14,286 nucleotides of DNA. It comes from Leptolyngbyaceae cyanobacterium CSSed165cm_216. Lineage in GTDB: Bacteria > Cyanobacteriota > Cyanobacteriia > Phormidesmidales > Phormidesmidaceae. Below the pieces are notes generated by a model. The model did no database searches, was not told the DNA's origin, and was given only the letters and a program-made list of their open reading frames with translations. Shown here piece after piece: positions 7,793 to 13,372 of this stretch. Both the position numbers and the translations under genes were made by a program. The DNA is taken from assembly GCA_007135385.1 (NCBI GenBank), contig SLIY01000402.1, positions 1 to 14,286 on the forward strand, in the 5' to 3' direction. Position 1 is the stretch's first letter. The number at the start of each line of letters is the position of its first letter.

Positions 7793-8773
7793 TCAACTGT
7801 GGTAATTGACGATGGGGGGAGCCTTAGGGGCGATCGCAGGATCCACATGCCCCAACAGCGACGGCTGAGGATGACTGTACTCGTCAAAGGCGGGATTGGG
7901 CGCGGGCGTGGGCGGCAAACTGGCCACCTGAGTGAGCCACTGTTGGTAGCTCTCCTCAGACTCCACCACCACATCAGCATCCATCAGGGCAAAATAGGTG
8001 CCGCTGAGCTGCGAGTCGTGCAGGGTAAAGTTGCCCTCCACAATGGGAGTCAGCACAATATCGATGGTGCGCTGGGGAATAATTTCCTGCTTAAGGCGGA
8101 ACTCAGGCACATAGAACCCGTGCAGCACATCCTCGCTGGTGAGGGAGAACCGCACCGGCTGATTCACCGGCATGTGTAACTCGGTGCTAGTGATGTTGGC
8201 ATCGGGGTAGGCAAAGTTCCAGGAAAACTGTCGGGCCGTCACGCCGATGGTATTGATGGTGCTGTCTGGGGCACCAGGGGCCTGTGCCAAAGTCACCGCC
8301 GCTGGCGACGGCTGCCCAGGATGGTGGTGTCCTCCGGGTGTGCTGGATGTCTGAGCCAGGGCCGTCTTCACCAACTGCGTAAACTTGCCCTCAGAAATCA
8401 GTAGATCCAACCCTTCAACGTCGAGCATGTCGTAGATAACGACGCTGCGGGTGACGATGACAGCAACCAGAATCATGGGAATCACTGTCCAAATGATCTC
8501 CAGCTTGGTGTTCTGGCGAACCGAATGTCCCTCGGTAAAATCGCCCCGCTCCGCCCGACAGGTGAGCAGTGAGAAGCAAATCACACTGGTGATGCCCAAA
8601 AAAATGATCGACCCCAGCCACACCAGAAAGCTAAACAGGTCGTCCACCTTCTGAGCTTCAACGGTGGCGGCCACCGGCATCCAGTCATAGGCCTTATGTC
8701 CCAGCCAAAAGCTCAGCACAATGATCAGGGCTGTGGCAACGACATAAAACACAATTTCCGTAGACTTTTTCAT
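7793..8773 (-). CDS. ctaC: Oxidase subunit II lacking the CuA site (ARTO type)
   Basis: The 326-residue protein has hydrophobic helices at about 7-26, 48-70 and 92-113, then a cupredoxin domain facing the lumen or periplasm. The first CuA histidine is kept (DVLHGFYVPEF, His218). The second motif, normally CxExCGxxHxxM, reads DSQLSGTYFALM (253-264): both cysteines are Asp253 and Ser257, the glutamate is Gln255, the second histidine is Phe261, and only the final Met264 survives. No dinuclear copper can form. This is the known hallmark of the cyanobacterial alternative respiratory terminal oxidase, thought to oxidise quinol. Between the last helix and the cupredoxin fold is a low-complexity Ala/Pro/Gly linker (about 139-171) with GGHHHPG, and the C-terminal tail is proline-rich. 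The start has GGGGAG 12 bases upstream, somewhat distant. Confidence 0.93.
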   Translation of the reverse strand: MKKSTEIVFYVVATALIIVLSFWLGHKAYDWMPVAATVEAQKVDDLFSFLVWLGSIIFLGITSVICFSLLTCRAERGDFTEGHSVRQNTKLEIIWTVIPMILVAVIVTRSVVIYDMLDVEGLDLLISEGKFTQLVKTALAQTSSTPGGHHHPGQPSPAAVTLAQAPGAPDSTINTIGVTARQFSWNFAYPDANITSTELHMPVNQPVRFSLTSEDVLHGFYVPEFRLKQEIIPQRTIDIVLTPIVEGNFTLHDSQLSGTYFALMDADVVVESEESYQQWLTQVASLPPTPAPNPAFDEYSHPQPSLLGHVDPAIAPKAPPIVNYHS

Positions 8774-8839
8774 CGGCTGTTTAGACTCCCCGCAAACTTT
8801 TTAACCACGACCGTTAACCACTAGAACAGAAAGGCAGCA

Positions 8840-8952
8840 GGATGAAGGCAGAGTAGGAAATTTAAATGATGAAAGGTCTGCCGCTTTAGGCAATTTTTAG
8901 AAATCAGTTTCCCCAGCGGTGGGCAGTGCCCACCCTACAGATGCCTTCATCC
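8840..8952. repeat. MITE-like element, small copy (113 bp)
   Basis: The segment is bounded by an 11-bp perfect inverted repeat: GGATGAAGGCA at 8840-8850 and TGCCTTCATCC at 8942-8952. Inside its right end is the palindrome GGTGGGCAGTGCCCACC and then CTAC. The same end sequence and the string AGTGCCCACCCTAC recur in the element at 11405-11725. It occupies most of the 188-bp gap between the DUF2231 gene stop (8962) and the ctaC start (8773). No coding capacity is visible. It may have inserted between genes that were once closer together. Confidence 0.6.
8918..8934. repeat. 17-bp palindrome GGTGGGCAGTGCCCACC
   Basis: Perfect inverted repeat of 8 bp around one central base, followed by CTAC. Similar GTAGGGTGGGCA..TGCCCACC palindromes are common dispersed repeats in cyanobacterial intergenic DNA (recalled knowledge). 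A degenerate copy lies at about 11677-11694. Confidence 0.8.
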
Positions 8953-8961
8953 TTCAGCTTC

Positions 8962-9585
8962 CTACCAGCGCTCCTGCAACACCGTATTGGGGTCTAGCCC
9001 CTCCCGCAGCAGATTACCCGCTGTATTGTGGACGCCAAAGTCACCGCCCAACTGAGCCCCAAGGGTACCTTGGACAAACAACACCCCAAACAGCACCACA
9101 CCGATCACCAGGTAGCTCCACTGCACCTCTCGACCGTCTTGCCGTGGCCAGCGGTAGCGCATTAGCCCTCGCCACACAGCCAAGGCCGCAAACACGCCTA
9201 GCAAAATCACCCCGCCGACGCCGTGCAAAATCATCGTGACCCCAGCCCCCATGCCCCAATCGCTAAGCTCATCGGCTGGGGGCTGGGCCAGCATGATCTC
9301 AAAAAAACCAAAGGCTACGGTGACAAAGGTGACCGCCGCCGCCATGGCCATGTTGTACCAGCCAACGGCGTAGAGGCTGGAGCGCAGGGTAGGCAGATTG
9401 AAGTACTTAAAGATCGGGCGATCGAAGGGGAACAGGTTGGCAACGATGTCGAAGGTGATCGCAATCATGGGCAGGGCGATGGTGAAATGCACCAGGTTAG
9501 GGTGAATGGGGAAGGGGTAAGGCAACCCATTCGCCCCCAGGTGCAGTCCAAGCTGCTTGAGTTGTTCTATCAGTTGTTCATTCAT
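8962..9585 (-). CDS. DUF2231 family membrane protein, second of a pair
   Basis: This 207-residue protein has four hydrophobic segments and the DUF2231 opening motif FPIHPNLVHFTIALPM (about 25-40). Further landmarks are WYNMAMAAAVTFVTVAFGFFE, HGVGGVILLGVF and LFVQGTLGAQLGGDFGVHN. The conserved histidines in the first, third and fourth helical regions could bind a cofactor, but no function is established for this family. The ATG overlaps the stop of the preceding DUF2231 gene by four bases (ATGA, 9582-9585) with no Shine-Dalgarno, so translation is probably coupled. The position directly upstream of ctaC suggests a role in assembling or serving the oxidase (inference). Confidence 0.85.
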   Translation of the reverse strand: MNEQLIEQLKQLGLHLGANGLPYPFPIHPNLVHFTIALPMIAITFDIVANLFPFDRPIFKYFNLPTLRSSLYAVGWYNMAMAAAVTFVTVAFGFFEIMLAQPPADELSDWGMGAGVTMILHGVGGVILLGVFAALAVWRGLMRYRWPRQDGREVQWSYLVIGVVLFGVLFVQGTLGAQLGGDFGVHNTAGNLLREGLDPNTVLQERW

Positions 9586-10145
9586 GGCCGTTGGTCATTC
9601 CTGAGCGCTGGGGGCGGAGTGGGCGTAGACTCCGCTTCACTGGTGGTGACAATTTGACCGCTCTCGATCGCCTGCACTACCGGCCTGACGTGTAGACCGT
9701 AGACCCACACCAGCTGGCTGCCCAGGGAAAGCTGAATCAGGATCAGCACCGATAGCACCGCCGCCGCCCCCAGGTAGGCCCCTGGCACCTTACGCATGTT
9801 GTCGGTGCGCACCGCTAGCTTCCAGGCGGTGATGGTGGCAATGATGGCCGACAACGACCAGCCAATGATCTGGTGGCGGGTGAGCACCGGCTGCACCGCC
9901 GGGTAGGTGGGGGCTAGCCCGGCCTCAAACTGGCCAAAAATAATGGCCACAAAGACGGAAATGGTTGCCACAAACATATTCCAAAAACTGACCTCAAACA
10001 GTTGGGGTCTTTTAGTGAAATGGCCCACGACATCACACAGGAAGGCAAAAAGCACCATGGCGATGACAAAATGCACCACGATCGGATGGATCGGATCGGG
10101 GTAGGGCAGGGCCGCTCGATTGAGTGAAGACTCCAGCAAAAACAT
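9582..10145 (-). CDS. DUF2231 family membrane protein, first of a pair
   Basis: This 187-residue protein has four hydrophobic segments (about 21-43, 50-76, 91-112, 122-150) and a polar, proline/threonine-rich tail. The DUF2231 signature PDPIHPIVVHFVIAM lies near the N-terminus; later motifs are RHQIIGWSLSA and LGSQLVWVYGLHV. It is a diverged paralogue of the next gene, with the same histidine pattern, so the pair could form a heterodimer (inference). It is the first gene of the respiratory block, after a 411-bp gene-free region. The leader has no Shine-Dalgarno; it carries CACCTCC on the transcript strand. An upstream in-frame ATG at 10160 is followed at once by a stop, so 10145 is the start. 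Confidence 0.83.
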   Translation of the reverse strand: MFLLESSLNRAALPYPDPIHPIVVHFVIAMVLFAFLCDVVGHFTKRPQLFEVSFWNMFVATISVFVAIIFGQFEAGLAPTYPAVQPVLTRHQIIGWSLSAIIATITAWKLAVRTDNMRKVPGAYLGAAAVLSVLILIQLSLGSQLVWVYGLHVRPVVQAIESGQIVTTSEAESTPTPPPALRNDQRP

Positions 10146-10170
10146 GGGGGGCTATTCCATGGAGGTGGAT

Positions 10171-10189
10171 CGATTGTTACCGATTGTTA
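10171..10189 (-). promoter_or_regulatory. Tandem CGATTGTTA direct repeat, candidate operator
   Basis: Two identical 9-mers are spaced 10 bp apart, about one helical turn, 25 bp before the first DUF2231 start codon. On the transcript strand it reads TAACAATCG twice. The spacing is compatible with side-by-side binding by a regulator, but no known consensus is matched. Confidence 0.35.
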
Positions 10190-10538
10190 TTTGAGCTTTT
10201 TAGCTGAACTTTAGCGATAGCAATGGAAGATGAATCGTGAAGACTCGCAGGGTAGAACCATTGTCTGAACTGGCAAGATGACCGCTGTAATCAGCACGAA
10301 TTCAGTTGGATAGCTACAAACCAAAAATTTAGCAGAAGGATTTTCGCTTGACGTTGGAAGTAGCTTAACTTAAGAGGTAGAAAAAAGCAATCTGGCCACT
10401 AAAATTGGGCCGGACAATGGGCGATATCACCATTAGCTGTTTGCACCATTATCAGTGCCAAAAAAGAAAAGCGCACACAGGAAAAGTTTTGTAAAAATAT
10501 TTTTCAAAGCTTTGCCAATCTGTGCGATCGGGTCCCCA

Positions 10539-10553
10539 GGTTTTCTCAAAACC
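10539..10553 (-). terminator. Weak hairpin after the SDR gene
   Basis: The sequence GGTTTT-GAG-AAAACC forms a six-pair stem starting three bases after the SDR stop codon (10557-10559). No U-tract follows directly on the transcript, so it is at best a partial terminator or a mRNA 3'-end stabiliser. Confidence 0.3.
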
Positions 10554-10556
10554 CTC

Positions 10557-11357
10557 CTACTGCTCGTGATAATTCCACAGCAGGCCACCATCTACATAGA
10601 GGGTGGTGCCAGTGATATAGTCCGCGTCGGGAGAGGCCAAAAACAGCACCAATGAGGCAACGTCGTTGGGCTTGCCCAGACGCTTGAGAGGAATATTTCC
10701 CAGCAGAGCGTTAAGTTCCTGAGGATTATTTAATAGCTTGGTATTGATCGGAGTCTCAATTGCCCCCGGAGCCACATTGTTGATAGTAATGCCATAGCTG
10801 CCCAGCTCGATCGCCAGGTCTCTCGCCATCATTTTCATGCCGCCTTTGCTGAGGCAATAGGGGGCAAAATTGGGAAAGGGCAAGTCTTCGTGCACTGAGC
10901 TGATATTGATGATTTTGCCGGTGCGCTTGGTGTCTAAAAGATGCTGCACCAAAGCCTGGGCAGCAAAAAAAGCGCCCTTGAGATTGACATTGAGCACCAT
11001 ATCATAGTCGGCCTCGCTCACCTCCCAAAATGGAGCCCGCCGCTCCATACCGGCGTTGTTGACCAAAATATCTAGCTTGCCGAAGTGCTTGATGCCCTCC
11101 GCCACCAGATTGCGCACCTGGCTCACATCACCGAGATCCGCCTGCACCACGTAACCTTCGGGGGCGTGATCCTTGGCCAGATGGCACTGCGCCCCAGCCG
11201 CCTCTACTTGTTTGCGGGTTTCTTCGGCCCCCTCAGGGTGAGAGCGGTAGTCAATTACAACGCTGGCCCCCTCCGAGGCGAGTTTGATGGCGATTTCTTG
11301 ACCGATGCCCTGGCTGCTGCCAGTGACGAGGGCGACTTGGTTATCGAGCTTTCCCAT
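10557..11357 (-). CDS. Short-chain dehydrogenase, glucose 1-dehydrogenase-like
   Basis: This 266-residue cytoplasmic classical SDR has the nucleotide motif TGSSQGIG (12-19), NNAG (100-103), and catalytic Ser153/154, Tyr167 and Lys171 (ISSVHEDLPFP then YCLSK). The SSVHE-P-F-P stretch ahead of the tyrosine and the C-terminal YVDGG are typical of proteins annotated as glucose 1-dehydrogenase, so oxidation of a sugar or polyol with NAD(P)+ is plausible; substrate is not proven. Asp36-Tyr-Arg38 after the second strand leaves NAD versus NADP preference open. A good ribosome binding site AAGGA lies six bases before the ATG. Both flanks are long gene-free regions, so it may be a single-gene unit. Confidence 0.88.
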   Translation of the reverse strand: MGKLDNQVALVTGSSQGIGQEIAIKLASEGASVVIDYRSHPEGAEETRKQVEAAGAQCHLAKDHAPEGYVVQADLGDVSQVRNLVAEGIKHFGKLDILVNNAGMERRAPFWEVSEADYDMVLNVNLKGAFFAAQALVQHLLDTKRTGKIINISSVHEDLPFPNFAPYCLSKGGMKMMARDLAIELGSYGITINNVAPGAIETPINTKLLNNPQELNALLGNIPLKRLGKPNDVASLVLFLASPDADYITGTTLYVDGGLLWNYHEQ

Positions 11358-11363
11358 GGGTAG

Positions 11364-11368
11364 TCCTT
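11364..11368 (-). promoter_or_regulatory. Ribosome binding site of the SDR gene
   Basis: AAGGA on the minus strand with a six-base spacer to the ATG at 11357; the clearest Shine-Dalgarno in the window. Confidence 0.7.
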
Positions 11369-11467
11369 AAATAGTTTCTCTGAGATATTGCAGGGTTGGC
11401 AGACGGATGAAGGCAGAGGGCAGAAAGAGACTCTCACTGTGCAAGAACAAAGGTGAGGCCAGATTTA

Positions 11468-11666
11468 GGGGTCGATCCCCCGAATTGGCCGCTGAGCCTA
11501 GGACTAGAAGTCCAAGGCTCAAAGCCGAAAGCCTCTGAAGAGGATTGGGAGCGGCATTCCCCAGTCTGCTTTAGCAGACTTTTGCGATGAGCCAGGGAGT
11601 TCACTCCCTGGTGGTTGTGGCCGAAGTCCCACAGCCCCGGAGGTTTTCGGGAAAAGTACCACCACC
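11468..11666. other. Chain of hairpins with two divergent copies of one module; possible structured RNA
   Basis: Stems seen: GGGG/CCCC (11468-11480); GAGCCT-A-GGACT/AGTCC-A-AGGCTC (11494-11520); CCTC-TGAA-GAGG (11532-11543); AGTCTGC-TTTA-GCAGACT followed by TTT (11563-11583), terminator-like on the plus strand; CCAGGGAG-TTCA-CTCCCTGG (11592-11611); TGTGG/CCACA (11616-11633); CCCG/CGGG (11636-11651). GGTGGT and ACCACC (11610-11615, 11658-11663) could close the last two into a three-way junction. Two of these hairpin pairs are joined by nearly the same linker in opposite orientation: TTTTGCGATGAGCC on the plus strand and CTTTCGGCTTTGAGCC on the minus strand. Whether it is transcribed is unknown. 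Confidence 0.55.
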
Positions 11667-11697
11667 TTGACAGGGCTGGTAGTGCCCACCCTACGAC

Positions 11698-11725
11698 TTC
11701 ATCCTTCATCCTTCTGCCTTCATCC
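11698..11725. repeat. Short heptamer array TTCATCC at the GMC gene 3' end
   Basis: Four period-7 units on the plus strand (TTCATCC, TTCATCC, TTCTGCC, TTCATCC); a fifth begins TTCAT and supplies the TGA stop of the GMC gene. The array includes the right terminal repeat of the larger element. Confidence 0.75.
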
Positions 11726-11726
11726 T

Positions 11727-13313
11727 TCATGTCAGCCGCTCCAGCAGATGGTCGCCCACCCGCAGGGCGTTGGCGATGATGGTCAGAGTCGGGTTAACCG
11801 CCGCGCTAGAGCAAAAGAAACTGCTGTCAACCACGTAGAGATTGTCGACGTCGTGGGTACGGCAGTTAAGATCTAAAACCGAATTGGTCGGGTCTTCGCC
11901 AAAGCGGCAGGTGCCGCACTGGTGCCCCAGCGACTGGATGGGGGAGGCCGTGCGCGGGTAGATGCTAAAGGGAATCACGTGGTCAGCACGGTCAACCGCT
12001 TTGAGAATGCCAACCCAGCGATGGATCAGACGCTTGGTGGCCTCGGCATTGTTGGGCCTATAGTCGAGATGGATTTGACCATTAACCACCCGCAGCCGGT
12101 TGGTGGGCTGGGGCAGATCTTCGGTTTGAAACCACCACCCCACCGAATGCTGGGCGGCGGTATCGTACTGGGGCCCTAGGTCCAAATCCATTTTGGGGGT
12201 CAGGTTGAGCAGCGACGCCAGCAGCCCCGGCGCTTCGGCGGGCATCATGTCGGGTAGCACATTGCCGGTGTTTTGAATGAAGCCCATGGGATAATCAAAT
12301 CCCTCCTCACCCCAGTAAAAGTCACTGACGGCGATGGTTTTTTGGTAGACCGAGGCGTTTTTCTTGGCGTTGAGCGCCACCATAGCCGTAGTGATGTGTT
12401 TCATAAAGTTGCGGCCCACCTGGTCGGAGCTGTTGGCCAGGCCGTTGGGGTGGCGATCGCTGGCCGATCGCAGCAGCAGTGCAGCAGAATTGGCCGCTCC
12501 ACCGCTGACCACCACCACGTCAGCGCCAAACAGCAGGGTCTCGCCGCCGATCTGAGTTTCCACCGCCGTCACCTCGCGGCCCGACTCGCTGGTGAGCAGC
12601 CGCAGCACCTTGGCTTCGGTTTTGAGGGTGACATTGTTATAGACCAGGGAGGGGGCAACACCGTTGACCTCGCTATCAGCCTTGCCCCGCACCAGGCAGG
12701 GAAACCCGTCGCAGCTATCACAGCGAATGCAGTCCCACAGTGCCCGCTCGGCTTCGTTGAGCTTGAGGCCCACGGGCAGGTGAAACGGGTTCAACCCCTG
12801 CTGTTTGAGGCCGTCGAAGATCTCCTGCATGCGGGGCTCATGGCTGACTGCCGGGTAGGGGTAGGCGGCCTGTCGAGGCGGCGCCGTGGGGTCGTCGCCA
12901 TCATCGCCGTGGACATCGTAGAGGGCCTCGGCCTGGGTGTAGTAGGGTTCAAAGTCTGAGTACTTGAGCGGCCAGGCTGGGGAGATGCCGTCTTGGTGCT
13001 CCACCGTTTCAAAATCGCGCTCTCGCAGGCGCAGCAGGGCAGCCCCGTAGACCTTGGTATTGCCCCCCACCCAGTAGCTCATCTGGGGTCGAAACGCTTT
13101 GCCCTCCCGGTCGTACCACTGGTCGTGGGTATGATAGCGCTCCTTGCCGTAGACCTCCGCAGCACTCCAGTTTTCTTTTTCTCGGGGCAGGTAGCTGCCC
13201 TGCTCTAGAATGAGAATTTTTTTGCCGCTGGGTGCCAGGCGGTGCAGCAGGGTGCCGCCCCCCGCGCCAGTGCCGATGATAATGATGTCGTAGTGGGCTG
13301 AAGTCGTGGTCAT
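11727..13313 (-). CDS. GMC-family FAD oxidoreductase with four-cysteine motif
   Basis: This 528-residue flavin enzyme of the glucose-methanol-choline family probably dehydrogenates an alcohol or sugar; the substrate and electron acceptor are unknown. The FAD motif IIIGTGAGGG (11-20) is at the N-terminus with the acidic LILEQG at 34-39. The C-terminal domain has GHQCGTCRFG (His464) and SSAAVNPTLTI (Asn507), the expected catalytic His/Asn pair. Residues 195-206 carry CxxCxxCxxxxC (CIRCDSCDGFPC), recurrent in one GMC subfamily and possibly metal-binding or disulfide-forming. The ATG at 13313 puts the flavin motif at the usual distance; the frame extends to a GTG at 13373 but those extra residues look non-conserved and overlap the aquaporin stop. 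It follows the aquaporin gene by 59 bp, probably in one operon. Confidence 0.88.
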   Translation of the reverse strand: MTTTSAHYDIIIIGTGAGGGTLLHRLAPSGKKILILEQGSYLPREKENWSAAEVYGKERYHTHDQWYDREGKAFRPQMSYWVGGNTKVYGAALLRLRERDFETVEHQDGISPAWPLKYSDFEPYYTQAEALYDVHGDDGDDPTAPPRQAAYPYPAVSHEPRMQEIFDGLKQQGLNPFHLPVGLKLNEAERALWDCIRCDSCDGFPCLVRGKADSEVNGVAPSLVYNNVTLKTEAKVLRLLTSESGREVTAVETQIGGETLLFGADVVVVSGGAANSAALLLRSASDRHPNGLANSSDQVGRNFMKHITTAMVALNAKKNASVYQKTIAVSDFYWGEEGFDYPMGFIQNTGNVLPDMMPAEAPGLLASLLNLTPKMDLDLGPQYDTAAQHSVGWWFQTEDLPQPTNRLRVVNGQIHLDYRPNNAEATKRLIHRWVGILKAVDRADHVIPFSIYPRTASPIQSLGHQCGTCRFGEDPTNSVLDLNCRTHDVDNLYVVDSSFFCSSAAVNPTLTIIANALRVGDHLLERLT

Positions 13314-13372
13314 TAAAACAGGGCTCCGAGGATTGGCAGAAAAGTCGGGGGGCGATCGTGCTGGAACGCCCA

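Larger units (their letters stand above)
10146..10556 (-). promoter_or_regulatory. Gene-free region expected to hold the respiratory-block promoter
   Basis: These 411 bp between the SDR stop and the first DUF2231 gene are AT-richer than their surroundings and contain no convincing gene. Features seen: tandem CGATTGTTA repeats near the start codon (10171-10189), the palindrome CTTAACTTAAG (10364-10374), a GATAAT hexamer on the minus strand (10448-10453) without a good -35, the palindrome AAAAATATTTTT (10493-10504), and CAAAGCTTTG (10505-10514). No sigma-70 promoter can be assigned with confidence. Confidence 0.45.
11405..11725. repeat. MITE-like element, large copy (321 bp) with hairpin core
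   Basis: A 13-bp perfect inverted repeat bounds the element: GGATGAAGGCAGA at 11405-11417 and TCTGCCTTCATCC at 11713-11725. The right end abuts the GMC gene stop (11727-11729). The interior holds at least seven hairpins (11468-11651) and, near the right end, AGTGCCCACCCTAC, which is also present in the smaller element at 8840-8952 in the same position relative to the end. It fills most of the 369-bp gap between the GMC and SDR genes. A 98-codon open frame on the minus strand crosses it but looks like repeat translation, not a gene. No transposase is present, so if mobile it is non-autonomous. No clear target-site duplication was found. Confidence 0.6.
366..12460. repeat. HIP1 octamers GCGATCGC (ten dispersed copies)
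   Basis: Copies at 366-373, 624-631, 1563-1570, 1932-1939, 2153-2160, 2936-2943, 3155-3162, 3911-3918, 7830-7837 and 12453-12460. This palindrome is strongly over-represented in many cyanobacteria. All ten lie within genes. The 4.6-kb stretch 7838-12452 shows none by eye. Confidence 0.9.

Noticed and set aside
10348..10376. Plus-strand promoter TTGACG with TAAGAG
   Set aside because: The -10 is poor and no plus-strand gene follows it.
10455..10655. 66-codon plus-strand open frame at the SDR 3' end
   Set aside because: Half of it is antisense to the SDR gene, it has no ribosome binding site, and the rest is AT-rich spacer.
11563..11583. Independent intrinsic terminator on the plus strand
   Set aside because: The stem and T-run fit, but no plus-strand gene precedes it and it belongs to a hairpin chain, so it is described there.
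11434..11730. 98-codon minus-strand open frame across the GMC-SDR gap
   Set aside because: It runs through inverted terminal repeats, heptamers and hairpins, begins within the GMC 3' end, and its composition follows the repeats; no ribosome binding site or domain is seen.
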